NCBI GenBank assembly: GCA_001953115.1
Contig: LSSL01001662.1
Coordinates: 1 to 20,211 of the forward strand
Origin: Smittium mucronatum
Taxonomy: Eukaryota > Kickxellomycota > Harpellomycetes > Harpellales > Legeriomycetaceae
Length of the DNA stretch: 20,211 nucleotides
Direction of reading: 5' to 3'
Each line of letters opens with the position of its first letter. The first letter of the stretch is position 1. Shown here in pieces: positions 10,194 through 19,447 of this stretch. Under the pieces are notes generated by a model. It did not search any database. It worked only from the letters and a program-made list of their open reading frames with translations, and had not been told where the DNA came from. The position numbers and the translations under genes are program-made.

Positions 10194-11265
10194 AAATGAA
10201 AAAATGAGATAAAGATATCTAGCTTTCTCAATCACGAGAGAGGGAAAATAAGTATTTTTTATAAGGACTGTGAGTAGGTATGTATTATTTTAATTTTACT
10301 AGATTTTGGAAATTGGCATGCCTAGAAATACTAAAGATGAAACCAAATTCCTCGAAAATTTCAATTCGTGTTTGAAACCGATAAAAATCCTATTGATTCG
10401 AGCATATTAATTGGTTTGTAAATTAAGAATCAGTGTAGAACCACCGAAGCAAAACCCGTCTATAAAGTATCACCAAAAGTTGCTATTAACTTTAAGGCTT
10501 CCTCATTTACAGAAAGATCAATGAGACCAGCTGACAAATGTTTAAAATCAGTTGGTATTGATATAAAAAATGATAAATTCCTATCAATGTGGCTGAAAAT
10601 TCAAATACAAATGGAAAAACATGCAATTATGATAAGCAATTAACGGTTTATCATGTAAAAAAAACTATTCTAACAAAAAAAAATCTTGTTCCAATATCAA
10701 AAAATACTGATATCACTGAAGATGAGACCATTTTAATCGGTTAAGCTAAAGAAAAAAAAATTAACATATGTCGATACTAATATGATTTTGGAGCCATTAA
10801 AACAATATTTAAATAAAAAAGAAAGCCCCTCTATTAAAATTAAACTATAGTAATATATTTATGACACATATACTGATTATACGGATCTAATGGAATCTAG
10901 ATTACGAAACAAATTATCAGTATGATCGGGTGTCTCCAATCTGATTCAGTTAAAAACGATTTTAACGAATATGGTTATGAAAATGACAACAGCCACAACT
11001 TCAAATATAATTTTTTAAAATCTCAAAAAAAGAAAGCTATAACAGATAGACTGTTAGTTTTCAGAATTCAAGAACTAAAAAAATAATAGGTAAAAAAACA
11101 TGTTTTATATAAATCCTTTTTGATGGATGGATATTTTCAATTTAAAAAAATAGAGAAAGAAATAGCAAATGGATATATGAAATTAGGTTCTGTGTCCACA
11201 CAAAAAGCAAACTAACCAAAGATGAAATAAAAAAAATAGAAAAACCTCTACAATGTAAAATTCTT
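10194..11265 (+). pseudogene. Probable N-terminal/ORF1 region of the LINE (heavily decayed)
   Basis: Open fragments in changing + frames include one from about 10435 to 10640 with ASSFTERSMRPADKCLKSV, and lysine-rich stretches further right. The orientation and the lack of any other signal suggest the part of a LINE that precedes the endonuclease. I find no CCHC knuckles or RRM to prove an ORF1. Stops and frameshifts occur every 30-80 codons. Confidence 0.35.
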
Positions 11266-12136
11266 TTGGGAAAAAATAAGAAATTTCGAACGGTAAATTA
11301 TATTGGGCCAAAAAATAAAAAATTTGATTTTTTGAATAACATATTGGTTGTATATGATACTAATAAATACAAATCTAAACTAGATGCCCCAAATATTGTA
11401 AATAATAGTCAGCTCAGAGTAATGACGCTTAATATCCTGGGATTAAAATATTCTGGAAAAGAGCTCAATTATTATCTAAGATCCACCCAATAGATATACT
11501 GGTCTCTCAATAAACCTTAAGTAAAAAAACATATAGATGTAATATCCCTTGCTACGTATGCATAGATTCAAAGCCCGACATTTCCATAGGTGGAGCTGAG
11601 TTATTATTGGGAATGAAGAACTACTCTGGTCTGACTATTAGCTAATATGAATCATCACAAACTTTGATATTAAGTATTTTCATGGGGAAATCGTTAAAGG
11701 GAAAATATTTTGAGATTTTAGTGGCTAACATGCGCATACCAAGCATAGTGAAAAGATGAAAAAAGTCAAAAGATCAAATATTCGGGTTAATACAAAAAGA
11801 AAAACTCCAGATCAAAAAAATATATAATTCTGAGAGATCTAATTATGAATAATCCTATATCAAACCAACTCAATTCTAAGCTAGACTTGAACCACCATAT
11901 AGCAGAGGTGACTAATTCTGCAGGCTCTAGGTAAAATAAAAGAGAAATTGGAAGAATGTTAGATCGTATTTTTTACTAGAGGCTCAGTTTTAAATAAAAC
12001 TGGTGTAAAGCAAATAAAAACCTCGAGATATCAAATCATATGCCGATTACTGCCGATTGAAATTCCGATACACTCGAAATTCCAGCAAAAAAATAAAAAA
12101 ATAGGCAATAATTGAATTCTATTGGCTAAAGATTAG
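11266..12136 (+). pseudogene. LINE: apurinic/apyrimidinic-type endonuclease domain (5' part of a split element)
   Basis: This domain nicks target DNA to prime reverse transcription of non-LTR retrotransposons. Motifs in order: LRVMTLNILGLK (N-x-x-G-L-K, about 11413-11448), KELNYYLRSTQ then, after a +1 shift near 11490, IDILVSQ followed by TAA where QE-T is expected. Next come IGGAELLLGMKNYSGL, KGKYFEILVANMRIPS (about 11696-11743) and LRDLIMN, a degraded GDLN motif. Last are SRNK/IGRMLDRIF and SNHMPI (12031-12048), the SDHxPI end of the domain. The Gly of GDLN and the Asp of SDH are replaced, and there are at least three frameshifts. The coding sequence then continues to LLAKD-stop-LIN and stops at the MULE insertion; its downstream half is at 19600-20211. 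Confidence 0.85.
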
Positions 12137-12145
12137 TTAATCAAT
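12137..12145. repeat. Target-site duplication of the MULE, left copy
   Basis: TTAATCAAT is identical to 19591-19599 and lies just outside the inverted repeats. Nine base pairs is typical for Mutator-like elements. It comprises three in-frame LINE codons (TTA ATC AAT). Confidence 0.8.
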
Positions 12146-12288
12146 GGTTAAATGGTTTTTTCCCTCAAAAGCTGGAAAAAATAGATGAAACTTGGAAAAT
12201 TCCTCAAATTCTGGAAAATATACACAGAATCTATTTTTTACCAGTCATTTCTGTCCGTGAATTTTGAGAAAATTCCGCAAAAAATTAT
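12146..12288 (+). repeat. Left terminal inverted repeat of the MULE
   Basis: Its best part, 12171-12250, is the reverse complement of 19485-19564. Shared words include CTGGAAAAA-ATAGAT, GGAAAAT, CAAATTC-GGAAAATAT and CTATTTTTTACCAGTCATTT (exact 20-mer). Similarity continues more weakly outward to the TSD and inward to the CCGCAAAAAATT run at about 12276-12287. Confidence 0.82.
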
Positions 12289-12385
12289 ATACAGGTTTTA
12301 GCGGACAGCTTTTTTGATTTCACTCATTCATTCGCCGTTCCAAAAAACGAGATTATATTTTTTATTCCATTTTGGGGCCCAGAAA

Positions 12386-12395
12386 TAATATGAAG
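12386..12395. repeat. Target-site duplication of the nested element, left copy
   Basis: TAATATGAAG is identical to 13749-13758, immediately outside the inverted repeats. The last G may belong to the element, so the duplication is 9 or 10 bp. Confidence 0.78.
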
Positions 12396-12548
12396 ATTAA
12401 ATATTAAAAATATACTAATTTATTTTGAAATAGCTTAAATTTATTGTAAAAATACTAAAAAGAACACTAATTTTACTAAACCAATACAATATTGATGTTA
12501 CACAAGGCATAATTTTGCCAAGGAATTTACTAAAAATATACTAATTTT
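12396..12548 (+). repeat. Left TIR of the nested element
   Basis: It pairs with 13588-13748. It begins ATTAAATATTAAAAATATAC and includes AGCTTAAATTTATTG, AAACCAATACAATATTGATG and ATTTACTAAAAATATACTAAT. Confidence 0.82.
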
Positions 12549-12756
12549 TGAACGAATAATTATTTGAAAACAAACTGATTACCCTTGTGTTTAATATGTA
12601 TTTTTTGGACTAAAAATAAAATTACTATGCTTAAATACTAATGTTGGATTCGATTTTATAATCAAAATATGTAAAAAATTGGCCGAAAGCTTTTTATTTT
12701 ATTAATTTAAAAATAAAATTAATAGTAATAGTTAAAATGAACTAAAAAATATAGCG

Positions 12757-12945
12757 AACAATTCCCCTTCAATCTTTCAACTCAAAAAAATCCTAACCCT
12801 ACCATCTTCTCTCACACTTGTTTACTCTCGTACTCTCCTACTCTCTTTGTATTGGTCTTATCATATTCCTTATTTCCTAACCTTATCCCCTCTTGAGACC
12901 CCCACCTCTACTCATTCCCACCCACAAGTTTTTTCGCCTAATCTT
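12757..12945. other. Pyrimidine-rich tract inside the nested element
   Basis: This is about 190 nt strongly enriched in C and T on the + strand (for example CTCTCGTACTCTCCTACTC near 12823) in DNA otherwise dominated by A/T. It shows no frame conservation, splice or promoter pattern that I can defend. Confidence 0.6.
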
Positions 12946-13587
12946 ACACTACATATATTTTGTCTACTGAAAGATAATTTTACACACTAACAATGGAAAA
13001 AAAATTTTACCCATATTTATCTTGTTTTTGTTAAATAATATTTGTAGTAGCCGAATTAAAAAAAATTTAATAATATTTAATGAAAGGCTAATGTTTTTGA
13101 ATCTATCTTTATAATAAATCAGACCTGGCATAGCGTATTGTTTGCAAATACTTATGATTTAGTAGCTATAGTTATTATGTTTATAAGTATTTGGAGTAAT
13201 CACGAGTACATCCTAAAGATATTTATCTAGCTCGCTCTAAAATTTGAGTTTCGATATTTGATTTAATAAATTACACCCGCTCTGCATTTATAATTGTACT
13301 TTTAAAATTTTGAAATAGCTCATTTTTCAAAATTATGATGATAGTGAATGGATTTTTTTTTTTTTTAAAGGGAATTTTATTTATAAATAGTGAATGGATA
13401 AAGAGTATTTAGCCTTACATTCGCAAAAATAATGGCGTTATGTTTATTTTTATATAAATTATATATAGCTACTTTTTTATTTTTATTAAATACAACTATT
13501 TTTTTTGCTTTTAAAATTTAATTTCTATAGATTTTCAATATTCTAACAAAATAAGAATCGATTTTATAGCTTGAAATATGAAAGGAA

Positions 13588-13748
13588 TAATTAGTATGTT
13601 TTTAGTAAATTTCTCGACAAAATTACGCCATGTTTAACATCAATATTGTATTGGTTTAAGAAAATTGGTATTCTTTTGGTTAATTTAGTATGTTTTCAAT
13701 AAATTTAAGCGATTTCATAATAAATTAGTATATTTTTATTATCTTACC
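13588..13748 (-). repeat. Right TIR of the nested element
   Basis: This is the reverse complement of 12396-12548. Its outer end is TATTTTTATTATCTTACC, followed directly by the TSD copy at 13749-13758. Confidence 0.82.
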
Positions 13749-13758
13749 TAATATGAAG
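13749..13758. repeat. Target-site duplication of the nested element, right copy
   Basis: TAATATGAAG, identical to 12386-12395. Confidence 0.78.
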
Positions 13759-14279
13759 CCCTTTTTTTTCTAGTTATCATTTTTTTTATTTATTGGTTAA
13801 TTAGGCTTATCCGATTATTAGGAACTATAGTAAACTGAGTATTTTAATTGGGTTGGTCAATAATAAGCTTCTGAATTAATAATAAATCATCTTGCTTTAA
13901 AGGTTTATATCATTTTTAAAAAAAATTCATCTTTTTTAAAATTTCATTTTCTAAAAATTGTTACACAGACTATAACTGTCTTCCAAACTGAATACTTTTC
14001 TTCTCATTTTTGGGAGAACGCATTTTGTATTTTGGTATTTTTTTTTATGGAGTTGATAGGTTTAGCTTTGTTATCGACATTCTTTTTTCATTACAATGGA
14101 TCAAATGAATTTCTTGGTTTAAGGATTCTCTTATAGATAAATATGTATATTAAAAATCTTGAAAAATAAGAATTTTCGGGATTTAACAAGACGCTTTTTT
14201 TTGTCTTAAATTAATCATATATATCATATATATCATCCTTTGAACGGGTTTTAAGAATCCAAGATTGTAATTATTTATA
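13759..14279. other. MULE internal non-coding, upstream of transposase
   Basis: No gene is visible. A short triple repeat of ATCATATAT (14214-14236) gives a TATA-like region about 45-65 bp before the best transposase ATG. An AAGAC/GTCTT hairpin with a T-rich loop lies at about 14188-14207. Confidence 0.45.
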
Positions 14280-15855
14280 ATGAGCCAGAGAGAAATAAAC
14301 TGGTTAGACTTTGACTCCACATAACCGATAAACATTGAAAGAGAAATGAGGATGAAGATATCAAGAAACTTTAAAAAATACAATTCAACGATCTATTATT
14401 GTGCATGTCACAAAATAAATGAATTTACAGGTGATTTTAAAGTTGATCGTTACTATGATGGTACAGAAAAATTTTATTATTCTACAATACATAGTAGCAT
14501 TTGCTTTAATATGGAAAAAATCGATATAAAGAAAAAGGTTCTGGATTATACTAAAGATGGGTTAAGTCTTTATGGGAAAAAATCAAACTAGATTCTGAAG
14601 GGATATCGACTGAAATAGGAAAAAATTACTCTATAATAAGTAATTATAACCAAATCGATAACAAAAAAAAAACAAAATAACAACGAAATTTTTTGAACTT
14701 AAATGTTTAGAATTGAAAAAAAATGAAAACAGCACTATGGCTTACGTTGCTGGATTCTCTTCTGATCATGAAGGCATCAAATCTCTTGTCACTTCAAAAA
14801 AGATGATCGAGATCCTTTCCAAAGCCACTGATCTTCATATAGATTCTACTTTTAAATTGATCAGGGGTAGCTATACTGTAATTGTAGCTGGATTAGCCGA
14901 TATTAATCTAAAAAAATTCCCAGTGGCCATATAAATAGTAAGCAGGGATGATAATAAATATTACCGTTGGGTTATTAAAACTTTAGATTCTGAAGCTGGA
15001 AAAATTGGGATGAATCTGAAGATAAACAATTTAGTAGCAGATTCCGTACCTCAAATATCTAAAGCCATTAAATCATTTTCCTTGGATATAAATAGAACTA
15101 ATTGCTGGTTCCATACGTCAAAAAATATAAAGAATATTATTGGGAAAAAACATGGAAGTTCGGAACTCATTTGTATTCAGTTATATGCAAAATACAGCTA
15201 AGTCCAAGAAGAAAAATATTTAGCCTGTAGATCACGCTTTTCAATGAGAAATGAAGGGGTTTCAGCTTTATAGAGGATATTTTGGAAAAAATCTCCAAAA
15301 ATCACTTCGAGTAAAACGAGAATTGGACGAATTTTACTCTATATTTTCACCTTCAAAGAATAATTCTCTTGAAAGGTTCAATAGGACGATCAAAAAAAAT
15401 ATATTAGTTAGAAAGTATCCAATTTACTTTAATCTTTAGATGTTTCTAAAGAGATAATTGATTATTCAAAAAATAATTATGAGCCGAATTTTGGAATCAT
15501 TGAATACGACGATAAATTTGTTTACGAAAGTAACATTATTTATTTTTACAACATCTCAAATGAAATAGATATGATATGCTATTGCGCAACGGAATTAATC
15601 CTTGATTTTTTCGAAGTTGATTATTTTTCAAGGACCTTAAAATATCTTGAATTCATCAACTTCGACTCAATGGCAGAATTTTTCGAAAAACATTTATTTA
15701 TTTACTCAAAAAAAGATGTGGCTAATTGAAAAGATGTTTACTGTATTTGCAAAGAGTTTTTAAAGAAAAAAAAGTGTCTTCATGCATTCAATTTTTTAAC
15801 CCAAACAAAAAATAGCAATCTAATTAGCATTACTGTCGTGAATGGAACTTTTTAG
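14280..15855 (+). pseudogene. MULE transposase (DDE, CWFH, SWIM zinc finger), broken
   Basis: This enzyme would cut and paste the MULE. ATG 14280 is preferred as start because it is in frame with the later ATG 14346 and adds NWLDFDST, the FDS-type N-terminus of MULE proteins; a TAA at 14322 interrupts it. Next comes a Cys/His-rich DNA-binding region (YYCACHKI ... IHSSIC, about 14394-14505), then a frameshift in an A-run near 14580. The catalytic core follows: Asp in HIDSTFK (14842), GLADI/FPVAI then TAA (14935), YYRWVIKTL, Asp in LVADS (15040), CWFH (about 15104-15115), and Glu in NNSLERFNRTIKK (15371). The SWIM finger C-x-C-x8-C-x-H is complete: Cys codons 15742, 15748 and 15775, His 15781. 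It is preceded by TGA (15727) at the usual Trp. Frameshifts lie near 14580, 15245 and 15430. The length, about 520 codons, is short to typical for the family. Confidence 0.9.
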
Positions 15856-15883
15856 AACCTTCTATAATGTTCCGGAATATTCA
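15844..15883. promoter_or_regulatory. Heat-shock-element-like array 1 (8 phased pentamers)
   Basis: Alternating triplets sit exactly 5 bp apart: GAA 15845, TTT 15850, GAA 15855, TTC 15860, TAA 15865, TTC 15870, GAA 15875, TTC 15880. Six are perfect and two differ by one base from the inverted nGAAn repeats bound by trimeric heat-shock factor. The core at 15869-15883 is a perfect three-unit site. The array overlaps the last codons and stop of the transposase. Confidence 0.72.
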
Positions 15884-15901
15884 GATATCATCAGCAGCAA
15901 T

Positions 15902-15941
15902 GTTCTAGAATATTATGAAACGTTTTAGAACATTTCCGAAA
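15902..15941. promoter_or_regulatory. Heat-shock-element-like array 2 (8 phased pentamers)
   Basis: The same alternation and 5-bp phase recur: TTC 15903, GAA 15908, TTA 15913, AAA 15918, TTT 15923, GAA 15928, TTT 15933, GAA 15938. Four are perfect and four are one base off. It lies 20 bp after array 1 and 118 bp before a TATA box, the arrangement of a heat-inducible promoter reading rightward. Confidence 0.62.
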
Positions 15942-16015
15942 TCTCTTATCGATTTTAATTGTTCTTATGTAATAATTTATGTATTGAAATTTTTAAACAT
16001 CGATAACGATTTATT

Positions 16016-16047
16016 TTGATTACTAATCAAGTTTGGTTAGTAATCAA
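16016..16047. repeat. Perfect 11-bp inverted repeat, 10-nt spacer
   Basis: TTGATTACTAA (16016-16026) and TTAGTAATCAA (16037-16047) are exact inverse copies. They lie between the heat-shock-like arrays and the TATA box, so a dimeric regulator site is plausible. Transcript hairpin formation is an alternative. Confidence 0.65.
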
Positions 16048-16058
16048 ACAGATATTTT

Positions 16059-16065
16059 TATATAG
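16059..16065 (+). promoter_or_regulatory. TATA box candidate
   Basis: TATATAG is followed by a T/C-rich leader and an ATG at 16106 whose frame stops after two codons (ATG ACC TAA). Position relative to the two arrays is the main support. In AT-rich DNA the word alone would mean little. Confidence 0.35.
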
Positions 16066-16108
16066 CTCTCTTTTTAGTTTATTCTGTACTTTTTCTTTGA
16101 ATTTTATG

Positions 16109-16841
16109 ACCTAAAAACAAGAAAAAGAAAAAGTGTAAAAAGGCTACGTTTTTCCTGTCTTGAATTCGACATCTAGTATCTTGTATACTTTCTAATAATT
16201 AATAAATAAATATCTTTATAGTAAATATAACTTTGACTCAACTTTCATTGCACTTTTATAACCCAGATCTTGACAATTACTTTGCTGTCTGGCTGAAGAA
16301 ATGCTGGATGACCATAGAGAATTAAGAAAAATGCGTCCCACGAGTTTTAAACAAGCGATTTATTTCCTTTTAAAATTATATCATTTATAAATTTTTAACT
16401 ATATATAATAATACTATTTTTTAAAATTATTTAACCCTGGATTGAATTTAAAGTATATTTCTGTTGATAAATACTCTAAAAAAAATTCATAAAATATCAC
16501 AATAATTTTAAACATGAATTTTCACCAGTTTTTAATAATGAAAATCAATTAGTATACAATAAAAATAATTTTAAGTAATTATAAAAGTAAATTTTTTATT
16601 TTATTCATACAATTTAATTAGAATAAAATTTATAATTGTAATTTAAAATAGACTAACTAAAAAATGATTATTTAGAAAATCTTTCCATGATATGAAATGT
16701 TGTTCTTACCTGATCTGATCTACACAAATAAATTAAACAAATAAAATAGTCTTAAAATGAGCTGAATTAATAAGATTAAAAATCAAAAGCTTTATAAAAA
16801 ATGTTATCTTTATCAAGATTAATATATATGATAAATCTGTT
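16109..16841. other. MULE internal region, mostly non-coding, with a short open fragment
   Basis: The region is AT-rich without a gene. One + fragment (16274-16390, ATG at 16301) reads CCLAEEMLDDHRELRKM and on to RPTSFKQAIYFLLKLYHL before TAA. It looks more protein-like than its surroundings and could be a relic of the gene once served by the upstream promoter, but no family is recognised. Confidence 0.35.
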
Positions 16842-18084
16842 GATTTTGAATTTATTATTGATTTTTTAGTTGATTTTGATGTTTAAGTTGTTTTTGAAGA
16901 ATTTATTGATTTTTTATTTTAATTTTAAGATACTGTTGATGTTAATATTTAAGTTGAAGATGTTGCTGAAGCTTTTTATGTTGAAGATGTTTTTGAAGAT
17001 TTTAATGTTGATGATACTGATAAATATGACGATTTTGAAGAGTTTATTAAAGATTTTGTTATAGTTGAAGGTTTTGTTAAAGATTTTGATGTTAGTGCTG
17101 ATGGTTTTGATTTTGATTATTTTGTTGATGGTGTTTTTGATGAAGAAGTTGAATATTTTTTAAAGATTTAGTATAAGATTTTGATGAATATGTTGAGGTT
17201 AAAGATGTTTTTGAAGATTTTGATGTTGAAGATGTTGTCTTTGATGATTTTTTTGATTTTTTTGTTGATGGTGTTGTTGATATTGTTGTTGATGTTGAAG
17301 TTGAAGATTTTGTAAAGATGTTGTTAAAGATGTTGATGTTGAAGAGTTTGTTGAAGATGTTGTTGGTGTTGATGTTGATATTGATGTTGTACTTTAAGAT
17401 GATGTTTAAGATTTTGATGTTGAATATGTTGTTGAGGATTTTTTAAAACTATTGTTGAAGATTTTATATAGATTTTTTTGAAGATATTGATGAATTTGTT
17501 GAGGTTGAAGATTTTTTTAATGTTGATATTCAACTTTACGATGTTATTGAAGATATTTATGTTGATATGTAAATTAAAGATGTTTTTTTCAATGTTGATT
17601 TTGATGTTGATGTTGATGTTGATATATAAGTTTAAGATATTGTTGAAAATGATGATGTGTAAGATTTTTTGACATTGATTTTGATGTTGAAGATGTTGTT
17701 GAAGATGATGATGCATAAAATGGTGTTGAATATTTTGATGTGAAGTGTTTGATGAAGTAGTTGATGTTGGTTATGATATTCTTTATGGTGTTTTTGATGA
17801 TTTTGTTGATGTTAAAGTTGAAGATTCTTTTGAAGATGTTTTTGATGTTGATATTTAAGTTTAGGATGTTTTTGAAGATGTTTTTGATGTTGATATTTAA
17901 GTTTAAGATGTTTTTGAAGATGTGTTTGAAGATTTCGTTGAAGGTTTCGTTGAATATGTTTTTGATTTTGATATTCAAGTTGAAGATGTTGATGTTGATG
18001 ATGTTGATGATGTTGATGATGTTGATGATGTTGATGATGTTGATGATGTTGATGATGTTGATGTTGATGTTGATTTTTAAGTAA
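16842..18084 (+). repeat. 1.25-kb GAT/GTT/GAA/TTT low-complexity array
   Basis: Nearly the whole stretch is built from the triplets GAT, GTT, GAA and TTT, and C is almost absent from the + strand. Read in the GAT phase it encodes acidic Asp/Val/Glu/Phe sequence (for example VEDVFEDFNVDD at about 16980). The phase shifts several times, being 0 mod 3 near 16986 and 17885 and other phases near 17222 and 17341, so it is not one gene. A 42-bp unit is nearly duplicated at 17835-17918. Open frames on the - strand (17324-17716 and 17589-17978, Gln/His/Asn/Ile-rich) are by-products of the composition. It lies wholly inside the MULE. Confidence 0.85.
17997..18059 (+). repeat. 9-bp tandem repeat (GATGATGTT) x7
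   Basis: Seven exact copies form the cleanest part of the larger array and encode repeated Asp-Asp-Val in the GAT phase. Confidence 0.9.
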
Positions 18085-18401
18085 AAGATGTTATGGAAGT
18101 TGATATTTAAGTCTAATATGATGTTTATGATTGAAGGATAATAAAAACTGATAATTATTATTGTTTGATGAAATGTAATTTAGGTTAAAATGACACATAT
18201 TTATATACATGCAACTAGGTAGAAGATTCATTAGTAAATTATTATCATTTTAAAAACACATCGTAAGAATCAAACAACAATTTTCATAATTTAAACAACT
18301 GGAGATTTTAAACTTACAATTTAAAGCACGATGTTACAAACAAGCTATTCGAATACTGAAACTAGTAAAAAGTCGCATACTGCACTTGTTAGCGAGTTAA
18401 A
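18085..18401. other. MULE internal non-coding
   Basis: AT-rich DNA between the two tandem arrays. No ORF, RNA or signal is seen. Confidence 0.5.
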
Positions 18402-18478
18402 ACCAGCAACCAGCAACCAGCAACCAGCAACCAGCAACCAGCAACCAGCATCCAGCATCCAGCATCCAGCATCCAGCA
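18402..18478. repeat. 7-bp tandem repeat: ACCAGCA x7 then TCCAGCA x4
   Basis: Eleven exact heptamers lie head to tail. The first seven are ACCAGCA (18402-18450) and the last four TCCAGCA (18451-18478). The sharp switch shows that one point variant was amplified as a block. Looser CAGCA words continue to about 18560. Confidence 0.95.
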
Positions 18479-19447
18479 TCTGTCAAATAGTATCTAGAAA
18501 ATAGCTATTATCAACTAGCAGCAAAGAATTTTTGATAATCAATATACGGTCAGCATCAAGAACAAGAATCAAGCACCAGGAAACATGCTGCATGTAATAT
18601 AAAAAAATCTTCAATTAGCATATATTAAGCTAAAGGAAAAAATATTCATGAGTCATAAGATAATAGGAAATAATAATTCACCTAGTATCGTACACAATTT
18701 ACTTGTTTTTAACTTTAATCAGCCGAATAGTGAACTCGGCTTTAAAATTTGATAATTTAGAATTGAGGATAGAGGGAACTAGTGTTTATGATACATATTT
18801 TAAAATTGTGATAGATTTCTATAATAGAATATTCAATGGTTTTGTTAGAAGGTTAGAAGATATAGAATAAGTGAAAATCACATATGATATACGATTTAAT
18901 AATTAAGAAATTTGAATGAGGGTTTGATTTTAAAAAGATAAATCAAATATGTCCGTTTTATACAGTATTCTCTTTAGCTTTCTCAATTATAATATTATAG
19001 GATTCAAAATAAAAAAAAGTCAAATTTTCGTTTCTATGCATAACCAAAACAGATTTTTAAATCATTATCATTATCATTACGTAATATATATATAGATATA
19101 TTTCGGAAGATTTATTTTAAAAATAGAAAAAAAATGATACTTGTGTAACAGGGTTTAAAAAACCTGTTAGGAAAAAAGAAAATTTTCTTTAAAATAGGAA
19201 TAAAAATTAGTAAGCAAGAACATTCTAGAAAAAAGAAGAAATCAAATAATAAAAAACCTTTTAATTGTAGTATAGTGATAGCTATAATTTAACACTTGTC
19301 CTGAAAGGCTAAAAATGAAACATCTATTAGATAAATTCTTTGTGAAACCACGAAAGAAACATCTCTATCAAATATTATTAATAATTTATTATATCTTAAG
19401 TTAATTTTTATCCAAAATAAAAAAAAATAGCCATTTTTTACATTTCA
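18479..19447. other. MULE right internal region, no gene seen
   Basis: AT-rich with dense stops. The only structure noted is a TAACAGG/CCTGTTA inverted repeat (19146-19152 and 19163-19169). Confidence 0.5.

Larger units (their letters stand above)
12396..13748. mobile_element. Nested non-coding element with ~155-bp TIRs (MULE-type MITE candidate)
   Basis: Bases 12396-12548 are the reverse complement of 13588-13748 at roughly 80% identity. The longest exact run is 23 bp (12478-12500, containing CCAATACAATATTGATG). The outer sides carry the identical 10-bp direct repeat TAATATGAAG. The 1.04-kb interior has no ORF of note and includes a 190-bp pyrimidine-rich tract. Long TIRs with a 9-10-bp duplication fit a non-autonomous MULE derivative better than hAT (8 bp), mariner (TA) or PIF (3 bp). 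The TIR sequence differs from that of the surrounding MULE, so it belongs to another family. Confidence 0.82.

Noticed and set aside
17324..17978. Two minus-strand ORFs of about 130 codons rich in Gln, His, Asn and Ile.
   Set aside because: They overlap each other in different frames over a triplet-biased array that rarely makes stops in either strand. They are a consequence of composition, not genes.
17761..18084. A + strand 107-codon ORF rich in Met and Leu.
   Set aside because: It is the off-phase reading of the GATGTT array; no domain or start context supports it.
16842..18084. Reassigned stop codons (TAA/TAG as Gln, ciliate-like), suggested by CAA-to-TAA patterns in several elements.
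   Set aside because: TAG also replaces expected Trp (74, 1802) and some TAA replaces expected Glu, and frameshifts abound. Decay under a standard code explains all cases better.
18402..18478. Telomere-like repeat or CRISPR array.
   Set aside because: The unit is a 7-bp head-to-tail repeat without spacers and does not match known telomere motifs; the window is eukaryotic transposon DNA.
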